A stretch of DNA of 8,906 bases from Sulfurovaceae bacterium (GTDB lineage: Bacteria; Campylobacterota; Campylobacteria; Campylobacterales; Sulfurovaceae): contig JAOZOG010000038.1 in the NCBI GenBank assembly GCA_029933395.1, positions 1-8,906 on the forward strand, read 5' to 3'. The translations under genes were made by a program, and so were the position numbers. This document shows, piece after piece, positions 1 through 6,023 of this stretch. The first letter of the stretch is position 1, and every line of letters begins with the position of its first letter. The notes beneath the pieces are model-generated. The model worked only from the letters and a program-made list of their open reading frames with translations, searched no databases and was not told where the DNA came from.

Positions 1-70
1 GATCTATGTGACAAGCTTCATTCCGGCATTGATCGCTTCGGTTGTTGGTTTGTTGTTTGCGAGGAAGTAG
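1..70 (+). CDS. C-terminal end of an unidentified membrane protein (5' truncated)
   Basis: An open frame enters from the left edge (first whole codon at base 2) and stops at TAG 68-70. The 22 visible residues are hydrophobic, with a run containing FIPALIASVVGLLFA, and end in a basic ARK tail. This looks like the last transmembrane helix of an integral membrane protein with its C-terminus on the positively charged, cytoplasmic side. Too little is present to assign a family; transporters and SpmA/SpmB-type nucleoside-recognition proteins are possible but unsupported. No clear hairpin follows the stop before the tRNA gene, which is on the other strand. Confidence 0.5.
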   Translation, partial: IYVTSFIPALIASVVGLLFARK

Positions 71-141
71 TGGAATAGAAATATTGTTGTAACACTGATA
101 AAAAAAGTAGCTTAAACGTTGATTTTATGGATATTTGCGGA

Positions 142-232
142 TGGCGGACAGTGAGGGATTCGAACCCTCGATACCCGTTAGGATATGCACCCTTAGCAGG
201 GGTGTGGTTTCAGCCAACTCACCCAACTGTCC
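142..232 (-). tRNA. tRNA-Ser(GCU), CCA encoded
   Basis: Read on the minus strand, the gene begins GGACAGT and closes with ACTGTCC, a perfect 7-bp acceptor stem, followed by discriminator G and an encoded CCA (plus-strand TGG at 142-144). The anticodon arm is CACCC-CTGCTAA-GGGTG, giving anticodon GCT (plus-strand bases 195-197), which decodes AGC/AGU serine codons. A long variable arm built around ATATCC...GGTAT and the T-arm GAGGGTTCGAATCCCTC confirm a class II tRNA. The length is 91 nt including CCA. It faces away from the small ORF at 368 and appears to be a single-gene unit with its own -10 element just upstream. Confidence 0.96.
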
Positions 233-244
233 TTGTGGAGTGGG

Positions 245-250
245 ATTATA
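245..250 (-). promoter_or_regulatory. -10 element of the tRNA-Ser promoter
   Basis: The minus strand reads TACTATAATCCC, a perfect TATAAT whose last base lies 12 bp before the mature tRNA 5' end. Transcription would therefore start about 5-6 nt before the tRNA. No convincing TTGACA lies 17 bp further upstream, only AT-rich DNA with T runs, which is usual for sigma-70 promoters in Campylobacterota. Confidence 0.55.
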
Positions 251-324
251 GTAGATAAGAGTTGAAAAATTACTTAATATTCATACCACACAAAGTGTTA
301 ATTTATCCAATACGATAATTTTTT

Positions 325-333
325 TGTTAGAAT
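325..333 (+). promoter_or_regulatory. Extended -10 promoter for the small membrane protein/coiled-coil pair
   Basis: TGTTAGAAT matches an extended -10 (TGn-TAGAAT) lying after an AT-rich tract with a T-run. It would start transcription near base 340 and leave a leader of about 28 nt before the ATG at 368. The spacer from 233 to 367 holds nothing else recognisable except the oppositely directed tRNA promoter. Confidence 0.5.
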
Positions 334-367
334 AGCACTCAAAACGGAAAAACTTCAAAGGATAACG

Positions 368-499
368 ATGCAAAAGTTCACACCTCTACTGATTCTTGCG
401 ATCTTTTTGGCGGGAGTGGTCTGGATGATATTTGGGATGAAAAACGCTATGCACGTTACAGACCATACGAAAGTCAAGAAGACACAAAGTACAAAGTAG
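368..499 (+). CDS. Small single-span membrane protein, 43 residues, unknown function
   Basis: ATG 368 is preceded by AAAGGA at 357-362, a well-spaced ribosome site, and the frame ends at TAG 497-499. The product starts MQKFTPLLILAIFLAGVV. Residues about 4-24 form one transmembrane helix, followed by a hydrophilic, lysine-rich tail (KVKKTQSTK). I do not recognise a family. Because the basic residues follow the helix, an N-out, C-in orientation is likely. The next gene starts 6 bp after this stop in the same reading frame, so the two are almost certainly co-transcribed and perhaps translationally coupled. The good ribosome site, extended -10 and coherent hydrophobic profile are the reasons for calling it a real gene despite its size. 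Confidence 0.6.
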   Translation: MQKFTPLLILAIFLAGVVWMIFGMKNAMHVTDHTKVKKTQSTK

Positions 500-505
500 A
501 TTATC

Positions 506-1750
506 TTGAAAAAGAATGCGCGCAGAATTGTAGCTGCCCTGCTCATCACCACGCTCAGTGCCCAGGCGGATTGGCGTGATGCGATCAGCGGACTTACGGA
601 TGAGGCGAAGAGTGTCTGGGAGGAGCAGACGAAGGCGCTGCTGAAGGATGATGCGAAAGAGGAGAATCTGACAGAGAGGAATCGCCGGCTGCATCAGGAG
701 CATTTCGGTGCGATATGGGAAGATGTCATCGAAGGGCTCGAGAAGGGCCTGGAGATCAACAAAGAGATGGAGAAGGCTCCCCGCCACGCGATTTTTGGCA
801 ACGACAAGGCTTCGCTGAGAAAAGATTTTGACAGTGTGCTGGACGATATCATCGATCTCCTGCTCGATGACAATCTGCTCAACTATCGAAAGACGATCCG
901 AGAATCCGAGCATAAGATCGCCACGGCAGAAAAAGATATCCTCAGATACCGGGAAAAGAAGATTGTGGCACCGATCGAGAGCCGGATCAAGACGACCAAA
1001 GCGGACTACGAAAAAAAGATCGATGAGGCCAGAGAGACAATAGCTAAAGAGAAAGCGGCGATCGTCCAGACCAAAACAGCGATGAGTCAAAACTTCAAAG
1101 AGCTGGGGATCAACCTGACTCCGGAGCAGATCGATGTGCTCCTGGCGCGAATCGACGGGGATGATATCATCAGGATGACGCTGGTGATGGATGTCCTCAA
1201 GCAGATCACTGCACAGCTGCTGGGTATCATGCAGGAGTCCGGCGAAGAGCTGACACACGCCAAAAAGTACTACGGAATGCACATGGTACTGCTCGAATTG
1301 GTCGTCTATATCCAGGATAAGTTGATCAGCAAACTCTCCACCCACTACCTCCCAAAAATCGATCAGATCATCGACCATACCAAAGAGATACTGGCAAGAA
1401 CCAGCCAAAGGATCTCCAACGAAGAGAATCTGCAGCGCCGCAATATCTACTATCAGAACTACCAGTCACAACAGCTGACACTCAAAACAGCACTGCTCTA
1501 CAGGCAAAATCTCATCAATGAGCTACAGCAGGTGAGAGAGGCGAGGGCGGTCAGCCGGAAAAATCTGGAACTCGCCAAAAATACTTATGAAACCGTCACA
1601 CTCAGCAGCGACCTCTTCAAGATTATCGCGAGCAGTCAGGAGATGATGAAAGAGGTGATGAAGCTGCAGATCCCTACGATCATTCCTTTTGAAAACAGTC
1701 AGATGAAAGAGAAGTATCAGGAGTTGACCGAGAAGCTGCAGGGGCGCTAA
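506..1750 (+). CDS. Secreted coiled-coil protein, unknown function (TTG start)
   Basis: This is a 414-residue protein beginning at TTG 506. No ATG gives a sensible N-terminus, and this start yields a textbook signal peptide: KKNARR, a hydrophobic stretch at 8-18, then AQA|DW with cleavage after residue 21. The mature part is highly charged and helical, with probable coiled coil at about 125-195 (many E/K/R heptads) and again at about 285-365. Between them are a more hydrophobic helical segment at 225-275 and a bend near 200-208 (GINLTPEQ). No enzyme motif or cysteine was found. It is probably a periplasmic structural or scaffold protein. Similar long helical proteins are often misnamed as 'ATPase/SMC-like', but no Walker motif is present. 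The ribosome site before TTG is weak (AAAGTAG inside the previous stop region), which fits coupling to the 43-residue gene upstream. Confidence 0.8.
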   Translation: MKKNARRIVAALLITTLSAQADWRDAISGLTDEAKSVWEEQTKALLKDDAKEENLTERNRRLHQEHFGAIWEDVIEGLEKGLEINKEMEKAPRHAIFGNDKASLRKDFDSVLDDIIDLLLDDNLLNYRKTIRESEHKIATAEKDILRYREKKIVAPIESRIKTTKADYEKKIDEARETIAKEKAAIVQTKTAMSQNFKELGINLTPEQIDVLLARIDGDDIIRMTLVMDVLKQITAQLLGIMQESGEELTHAKKYYGMHMVLLELVVYIQDKLISKLSTHYLPKIDQIIDHTKEILARTSQRISNEENLQRRNIYYQNYQSQQLTLKTALLYRQNLINELQQVREARAVSRKNLELAKNTYETVTLSSDLFKIIASSQEMMKEVMKLQIPTIIPFENSQMKEKYQELTEKLQGR

Positions 1751-1771
1751 AGGTCAGGATTTGACTTTTTT
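1751..1771 (+). terminator. Possible weak hairpin terminator overlapping the msrA stop
   Basis: AGGTCA (1751-1756) can pair with TGACTT (1762-1767) around a 5-base loop, with one G-U pair, and T residues run from 1766 to 1771. It begins one base after the stop of the coiled-coil gene and lies over the last codons of the convergent msrA gene. The stem is short (6 bp), so this is a marginal call. Confidence 0.25.
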
Positions 1772-2284
1772 GGCAAATTTCTCTCTGAGTTTGCTGACCT
1801 TGGGGCTGATGACAGCCATGCAGTAGCCCTGTGCAGTGTTGTGACGATAGTAATCCTGGTGATAGGATTCGGCTGGATAGTATGCTTTCAGGGGCTCGAT
1901 CACAGTGACAATAGGAGTGCTCCGCTTTGACTGGGCAGCATCTCTGGCTTTGAGTGCTTTTTCTTTGACTTTGTCGTCTTCATAGAAGATAGCCGATCGG
2001 TACTGGGTGCCGACATCCGCTCCCTGGCGGTTGAGCGTCGTGGGATCGTGGATCTCGAAGAAGATCTCCAGAAGGTCATCCGTGGAGATCACCTCGTCAT
2101 CATAGGTGATTTTGACCACTTCGGCATGGCCGGTCTCTCCGCTGCAAACCGATCGATAGTCGGGATTGTCGGTTTGGCCGTTTGCATAGCCGCTCTCGAC
2201 ATCCTCTACCCCTTCGAGCAGCTCAAAAACTGCCTCCAGACACCAAAAACATCCGCCGCCCAATACCAAACTCTTTTTTGCCAT
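1754..2284 (-). CDS. msrA: Peptide methionine-S-sulfoxide reductase MsrA
   Basis: MsrA reduces methionine-S-sulfoxide, free or in proteins, back to methionine. It is a cytoplasmic repair enzyme recycled by thioredoxin. The 176-residue product has the family hallmark GCFWC at residues 11-15, with Cys12 as the catalytic nucleophile. It also has the block FFEIHDPTTLNRQGADVGTQ (76-95) followed by YRS, the YHQDYY segment (141-146), and a C-terminal Cys155 in AQGYC that probably resolves the disulfide. There is no signal peptide and no MsrB fusion, and the length is normal for stand-alone MsrA. The start has AAGGAT (plus-strand 2291-2296) 6 nt upstream. It converges on the coiled-coil gene with 3 bp between stops and diverges from the deacetylase gene. 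A thioredoxin (trxC) is encoded about 1.1 kb away, a plausible electron donor, though not in the same transcript. Confidence 0.96.
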   Translation of the reverse strand: MAKKSLVLGGGCFWCLEAVFELLEGVEDVESGYANGQTDNPDYRSVCSGETGHAEVVKITYDDEVISTDDLLEIFFEIHDPTTLNRQGADVGTQYRSAIFYEDDKVKEKALKARDAAQSKRSTPIVTVIEPLKAYYPAESYHQDYYRHNTAQGYCMAVISPKVSKLREKFAKKVKS

Positions 2285-2307
2285 TTTCTTATCCTTGCTT
2301 TTTTGGT

Positions 2308-2320
2308 ATCATAGTATAAA
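2308..2320. promoter_or_regulatory. Overlapping divergent -10 elements between msrA and the deacetylase gene
   Basis: The 94-bp spacer has one AT-rich core. On the plus strand TATAAA (2315-2320) could serve the deacetylase gene. On the minus strand TATACT (2318-2313) or TATGAT (2313-2308) could serve msrA. The elements overlap, so the two promoters would compete for polymerase. No clear -35 boxes are seen. Confidence 0.35.
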
Positions 2321-2378
2321 TTGATCGAGTCGCGCTTATGGGTGCCCAAAGTTTCAAAGAAATTGGAGAAGTGTAGCA

Positions 2379-3311
2379 ATGAAGAACAGAAACGAGAAAA
2401 GGAAAGTGGGATATCTCTATGATCCTGTCTATCTGAAACACGATACCGGTCCGGGCCATCCTGAATCCGCCGCACGTCTGAAAGCGATCGAAGAGGCGGT
2501 TGCGCCGATGAAGCGTTCTTTGGTCGAGATCCAGCCTATCGCAGTATCGGAGTCGATCCTCAGGCTGATTCATACGCAGGAGGAGATCGATCGTGTCAGG
2601 GAGGCTTCGGAGGCGGGCAGGGCGGTCGATCCCGATACGGTCTGCAGTCTGGACTCCTACAGGGCAGCAGTGACAGCAGTGGGTGCCGGTATCACGGCGG
2701 TCGATGCGATCAAAAGGGGGAAGATAGAGCGGGCATTTTGTGCGGTGCGTCCTCCGGGGCATCATGCCACACCGACGCAGCCGATGGGGTTTTGCCTCTT
2801 CAACAATATCGCGATCGCAGCCCGCTATGCCCAGGCCCAGGGGTACAAAAGAGTTATGATCGTCGACTTCGACGTGCATCACGGGAATGGAACGCAGGAT
2901 GCCTTCTGGACAGACGATACCGTCTTCTACTTCGGTTCGCATCAGGCCTTTATCTTTCCCGGATCAGGCAGCGAATCGGAGATAGGTGCCGGAAAAGGAA
3001 AAGGCTACACCTCCAACCATCCGATGATGCCCGACAGCGGCGACAAAGAGGTGCTGGAGATTTACACACAGGAGCTCCCAAAAGCATTTGCCTTCTTCAA
3101 GCCCGATATTCTCCTTGTCTCTGCAGGGTATGACCTGCATGAGAGCGACCCTCTGGCATCTCTGCATGTGACGACGGAGGGGATACGCAAAATAGTCCGG
3201 AGTATACTGGACCAGGCCGATATTCCCTCAGTCTTTTTCCTGGAAGGTGGGTACGATGTGGATGCTTTGGGGAAAAATGTCAGGGTTACGCTCGAAGAGA
3301 TGCTCAAATGA
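2379..3311 (+). CDS. Histone-deacetylase-family Zn amidohydrolase (class II HDAC/acetylpolyamine amidohydrolase-like)
   Basis: This family removes acyl groups from amides such as acetyl-lysine or acetylpolyamines using a single zinc ion; the bacterial substrate here is unknown. The 310-residue protein has the expected motifs in order. These are TGPGHPESAARL (23-34), the charge-relay pair in RPPGHHA (124-130, His128/His129), GFCLFNN (137-143) and DFDVHHGNGTQ (163-173) with zinc ligands Asp165 and His167. The third ligand Asp252 is in SAGYDLHESDP (248-258), and the catalytic Tyr292 is in LEGGYD. All catalytic residues are present, so it should be active. There is no signal peptide, so it is cytoplasmic. 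The ATG at 2379 follows GGAGAAG at 2365-2371. It sits alone between a divergent promoter and the trxC promoter; no acuA/acuB or polyamine genes are adjacent to narrow the substrate. Confidence 0.93.
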   Translation: MKNRNEKRKVGYLYDPVYLKHDTGPGHPESAARLKAIEEAVAPMKRSLVEIQPIAVSESILRLIHTQEEIDRVREASEAGRAVDPDTVCSLDSYRAAVTAVGAGITAVDAIKRGKIERAFCAVRPPGHHATPTQPMGFCLFNNIAIAARYAQAQGYKRVMIVDFDVHHGNGTQDAFWTDDTVFYFGSHQAFIFPGSGSESEIGAGKGKGYTSNHPMMPDSGDKEVLEIYTQELPKAFAFFKPDILLVSAGYDLHESDPLASLHVTTEGIRKIVRSILDQADIPSVFFLEGGYDVDALGKNVRVTLEEMLK

Positions 3312-3320
3312 GCCTTCTTG

Positions 3321-3329
3321 TGCTATAAT
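3321..3329 (+). promoter_or_regulatory. Extended -10 promoter for the trxC-regulator-kinase-cytochrome operon
   Basis: TGCTATAAT is a perfect extended -10 (TGn-TATAAT), starting 9 bp after the deacetylase stop. Transcription would start near 3336, leaving a leader of about 30 nt before the trxC ATG at 3366. No strong -35 is visible, which an extended -10 can tolerate. Confidence 0.6.
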
Positions 3330-3365
3330 ATCTCCTTAAAATTACTATTCGAAAAGGAGTATCAT

Positions 3366-3797
3366 ATGAATATCAATGTTGTATGTCCTCATTGTCTGAA
3401 AGTCAATCGAATACCCAAAAAAGAGAGCTACGCCAAAGCCAATTGTGGTGCCTGTAAACAGTCACTGCTCGACAGCAAGCCTGTCTCTGTCGATGCACAT
3501 GCTTTTCAGCAGTTTATCGCCAACAGTGATCTGCCTGTCGTGGTGGATTTCTGGGCACCGTGGTGTGGGCCGTGCCGTATGATGGCTCCCGCATTTGAAG
3601 AGGCAGCCCTCTCGATGCCGCTCAAGGCACAGTTCCTGAAAGTCAATACCGAAGAGCAGCCGCAGCTTGGCGGACAGTACGGTATCCAGAGTATACCGAC
3701 AATGGTGATCTTCAAAGGCGGCAAAGAGGTTGACCGTGTCAGCGGTGCATTGAGTGCGCAGAGGATTCAAAACTGGGTCGCACAGTACCAGAGTTGA
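3366..3797 (+). CDS. trxC: Thioredoxin 2 (TrxC) with N-terminal zinc ribbon
   Basis: This is a thiol-disulfide reductase that keeps cytoplasmic proteins reduced and can serve enzymes such as MsrA. The 143-residue product carries a zinc-ribbon head with CPHC (7-10) and CGAC (27-30), the feature that separates TrxC from TrxA. A complete thioredoxin fold follows, with the active site WCGPC (66-70) and the cis-proline loop SIPT (109-112). The start at 3366 is chosen because AAGGAG (3354-3359) lies 6 nt before it. A longer in-frame reading from 3318 has no ribosome site and would translate the promoter and leader. The regulator gene begins 16 bp after the stop, so trxC appears to lead the operon containing a two-component system. 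In E. coli trxC is under OxyR control; no OxyR-type site was recognised here. Confidence 0.95.
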   Translation: MNINVVCPHCLKVNRIPKKESYAKANCGACKQSLLDSKPVSVDAHAFQQFIANSDLPVVVDFWAPWCGPCRMMAPAFEEAALSMPLKAQFLKVNTEEQPQLGGQYGIQSIPTMVIFKGGKEVDRVSGALSAQRIQNWVAQYQS

Positions 3798-3813
3798 ATC
3801 GATAAGGAAACGG

Positions 3814-4491
3814 ATGCCAAAAGCAAAAATTTTACTCCTCGAAGATGATGCCAATCTCAATGAGACCATTGTAGAGTTTCTCGAAGACGAGGGGTATGAA
3901 GTCGAGAGTACCTATGAGGGGTACGAGGCGGAGGAGCGGCTCTATGAGAGCAAATTCGATCTGCTTCTTCTGGATGTCAATACACCGGGGCTGAACGGGT
4001 TTGAAGTGCTGAAGGGGGCGAGAGAGCGGGGCGTGGCTTCTCCCGCGATCTATATCACTTCGCTCAACAGTGTGGAAGATCTCGAGAAGGGATATGCCAG
4101 CGGCTGTGATGACTATGTCCGCAAGCCTTTCGTACTCAAGGAGCTCCTGATACGGATGGAGACGCTGCTCAAGCGCGGATTCTATCATGAGAAAAAAGAG
4201 TTCGTCAAGATAGGCGACGATGTCAAGTACGATATCCAGACCGGCCTGCTGATGGTCGGAGAGAAGACAGTTTCTCTGGGCAACAAAGAGACCAGGCTTC
4301 TGAAGCTCTTTATGCAGTCGGAGGCGGAGATACTCTCCCATGAGCGTATCTATACACACCTCTGGGATTTCGATGAGGAGCCCAGCGACACGGCACTGCG
4401 TACCTATATCAAAAATCTCCGCAAAATCATCGGTAAGGATAGAATTGTCAGTATTAAAAAACAGGGCTACAAGTTCATTGCTCAGGAGTGA
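3814..4491 (+). CDS. OmpR/PhoB-family response regulator
   Basis: This is a 225-residue two-domain transcription regulator. The receiver domain (about 3-120) has the acidic pocket Glu10-Asp11-Asp12, phospho-acceptor Asp54 in LLLLDVNTPGLNG, Thr82 in the alpha4 region and Lys104 in VRKPF, so it should be phosphorylatable. The C-terminal winged helix (about 132-223) has the recognition-helix region DTALRTYIKNLRKII and the hairpin IVSIKKQGYKF typical of OmpR/PhoB. The start at 3814 follows AAGGAAA at 3804-3810; a longer frame from 3754 would run into trxC. The kinase gene overlaps the 3' end, marking the pair as cognate. OmpR-type proteins bind direct repeats spaced about 10-11 bp, and such a repeat occurs at 6402-6430 in this window. 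Signal and regulon are unknown. Confidence 0.94.
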   Translation: MPKAKILLLEDDANLNETIVEFLEDEGYEVESTYEGYEAEERLYESKFDLLLLDVNTPGLNGFEVLKGARERGVASPAIYITSLNSVEDLEKGYASGCDDYVRKPFVLKELLIRMETLLKRGFYHEKKEFVKIGDDVKYDIQTGLLMVGEKTVSLGNKETRLLKLFMQSEAEILSHERIYTHLWDFDEEPSDTALRTYIKNLRKIIGKDRIVSIKKQGYKFIAQE

Positions 4492-5632
4492 AAAAAAATC
4501 ACTTCTGCGTTTTTTGACACTCTATCTGCTGCTCGTTATTCTTGTATTGTCACTGCTGTCTCTTTTTTACTATCAGAGTCAGGAGAAGCTGATGTTCTCC
4601 AATCAGCGGGCGGTTCTCTCCAACTATGCCTATGAGCAGATCAAGCGGCTCAAAACACTCCATCACTATTTCGATGACCGGCGCACCTATCCCAGAGATA
4701 ATCGTTTCAAGAGTGCGATCTATGATATGGAGGAGGTACAGATCTTTTCGCTTCTGGAGAATGATACCGTGAGGTTTCATGAAGAGATCTACCGGGCAGG
4801 GAAAAAAATCCACTTCGTCAAAATTCTGGACAACTACTACCTGGGGGCGAAATATCTGATCATTGAAGTCGATGATGACCAAGTATGGCATCAGGAGACG
4901 ATCAGAACGATTATGCTCTACGGATCGCTGGCATTGCTGGTACTGTTGATGTTCAGTTTCGTACTTGCCAAGCTTTTTTTGAAACCGATGCGCGATTCGA
5001 TCATCCTGCTGGACCGCTTTATCAAAGATACGACCCATGAGCTCAATACCCCCCTCAGTGCAATCCTCGCCAATATCGAAATGATGGACAAAGATGTGAT
5101 GGTGGAGAAGAACCGCAAAAAACTCGAGCGCATCACGATCGCCGCCAAGACGGTCTCGACACTCTATGAGGACTTGACCTATCTGACACTCGAGCACGAG
5201 AGGGAAAACAGAGATGAAATACTCGATCTGCGTAAAATCATTCTGGAGCGGATCGACTACTTCGAAACGCTTTCGCGATCCAGGCAGATCAGCATCAGCC
5301 ATGATCTGGATGCCGAACAGTTTCTGATGGATCGCAAGAAATTCATCCGTGTCATCGACAATCTCATCTCCAATGCGATCAAATACAACAGGCGCGGCGG
5401 ATCGATCAAGATCAGTCTGCACAAAGGCCGATTGATCGTCGAGGATACAGGTATCGGAATCGAAGAGGAGAAGATCCCCTTCATCTTCGATCGTTATCTT
5501 CGCTTCAACAGCAGCGAAGGGGGCTTTGGTGTGGGACTGAGTATCGTCAGGAAGATCACCGATGAGTATGCGATAGAGATTGAAGTGAATTCGAAACTCG
5601 GAAAGGGAACAAGGATGGTGTTGAAATGGTAA
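4478..5632 (+). CDS. Membrane sensor histidine kinase, HAMP-less
   Basis: This 384-residue kinase (from TTG 4478) has transmembrane helices at about 10-31 and 147-165, enclosing a periplasmic sensor region of about 115 residues. That region has no cysteine and no haem motif but several histidines (62, 63, 101, 112, 138). The cytoplasmic part has the H box TTHELNTPLSAI with His187, the N box DNLISNAIKYN (294-304), the G1 box VEDTGIGI (321-328), the F box IFDRYLRF and the G2 box GGFGVGLSIV (348-357). All catalytic boxes are intact. No HAMP domain fits between TM2 and the H box (about 20 residues). TTG 4478 gives MLRSEKKSLLRFL and then TM1, a natural N-terminus overlapping the regulator by 14 bp. 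The first in-frame ATG, at 4340, would overlap by about 150 bp and add residues that look like regulator DNA in the wrong frame. The exact start is uncertain because no clear ribosome site precedes TTG. Confidence 0.9.
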   Translation: MLRSEKKSLLRFLTLYLLLVILVLSLLSLFYYQSQEKLMFSNQRAVLSNYAYEQIKRLKTLHHYFDDRRTYPRDNRFKSAIYDMEEVQIFSLLENDTVRFHEEIYRAGKKIHFVKILDNYYLGAKYLIIEVDDDQVWHQETIRTIMLYGSLALLVLLMFSFVLAKLFLKPMRDSIILLDRFIKDTTHELNTPLSAILANIEMMDKDVMVEKNRKKLERITIAAKTVSTLYEDLTYLTLEHERENRDEILDLRKIILERIDYFETLSRSRQISISHDLDAEQFLMDRKKFIRVIDNLISNAIKYNRRGGSIKISLHKGRLIVEDTGIGIEEEKIPFIFDRYLRFNSSEGGFGVGLSIVRKITDEYAIEIEVNSKLGKGTRMVLKW

Positions 5633-5958
5633 AGAAGATCGTACTCCTTGCAGGATTGACACTGGCACTTGCGGGTGAAGATGCGTTTGAACGGGAGTGT
5701 GTCCCCTGCCACAGGGAGCTCCCTATGACGCTGCAGAGAATGTTTATGAACTATCTGCTGGTTTACAGCGGTGAGAAAAACACCAAAGTGGCACTGAAGC
5801 ATTTTTTGCGCTATCCCCGTAAAGATACTTCGGTGATGTCGGATCTTTTCTTGAAGAATTTTGCCGTCAAGGAGCCTCTATTGATCCCTGAAGAGGTACT
5901 GGATGAGGCGATCAATATCTACTGGGAGAAGTACAAAGTCATCGGTAAGCTTAAATAG
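5626..5958 (+). CDS. Small secreted CXXCH (mini-cytochrome c-like) protein coupled to the kinase
   Basis: The 110-residue product has a short signal peptide (VKKIVLLAGLTLALA, cleavage about 16/17) and a single haem-c attachment motif CVPCH at 25-29, only about nine residues into the mature protein. The remainder is helical and hydrophilic, with candidate axial methionines at 34, 40, 41 and 71. It does not show the usual class I cytochrome layout with a methionine near the C-terminus, so the sixth ligand is unclear and the haem may be high-spin or sensory. ATG 5626 overlaps the kinase stop by 7 bp, and AAGGAT (5611-5616) lies inside the kinase gene, so it is translated with the kinase. The location suggests an accessory periplasmic partner of the sensor or a product of the pathway it controls; both are inference. 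CXXCH in an exported protein is strong evidence for haem attachment. Confidence 0.85.
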   Translation: MVKKIVLLAGLTLALAGEDAFERECVPCHRELPMTLQRMFMNYLLVYSGEKNTKVALKHFLRYPRKDTSVMSDLFLKNFAVKEPLLIPEEVLDEAINIYWEKYKVIGKLK

Positions 5959-5960
5959 CC

Positions 5961-5966
5961 TATAAT
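5961..5966 (+). promoter_or_regulatory. -10 element upstream of the first cytochrome-like paralogue
   Basis: A perfect TATAAT (context GCCTATAATATG) begins two bases after the TAG of the CXXCH gene. It would start transcription near 5973, giving a leader of about 50 nt. A second candidate, TATAAG at 5984-5989, lies between it and the gene. The spacer is strongly AT-rich. Which element is used cannot be decided by eye. Confidence 0.5.
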
Positions 5967-6023
5967 ATGAACAATACTTAAATTATAAGTCCTTATGATA
6001 AATTATAATCTTTGGAGCAGAGA

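Noticed and set aside
386..1408. Long minus-strand open frame opposite the coiled-coil gene
   Set aside because: It has no ribosome site, an implausible composition (rich in D, H, L, F), and is the mirror of a Lys/Glu-rich gene whose plus-strand signal peptide and charge pattern are coherent.
368..1750. Reading the small membrane gene and the coiled-coil gene as one gene broken by a stop codon
   Set aside because: The second part has its own complete signal peptide with an AQA cleavage site, so two genes explain the sequence better.
2289..2942. Minus-strand open frame opposite the deacetylase gene
   Set aside because: It overlaps the msrA promoter and a well-conserved enzyme gene; composition is typical of an antisense shadow.
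3318..3365. Longer start for trxC
   Set aside because: It would translate the -10 element and the ribosome site; ATG 3366 is correctly spaced from AAGGAG and gives the standard zinc-ribbon N-terminus.
3754..3813. Longer start for the response regulator inside trxC
   Set aside because: The extra 20 residues are out-of-frame trxC sequence; ATG 3814 has a good ribosome site and begins the receiver fold directly.
4550..5668. Long minus-strand open frame opposite the histidine kinase
   Set aside because: The plus strand encodes a complete kinase with all catalytic boxes; the reverse frame shows no recognisable domain.
6004..6009. Second perfect TATAAT before paralogue A
   Set aside because: Transcription would start at about 6016, within the GGAG ribosome site, so it is unlikely to drive this gene.
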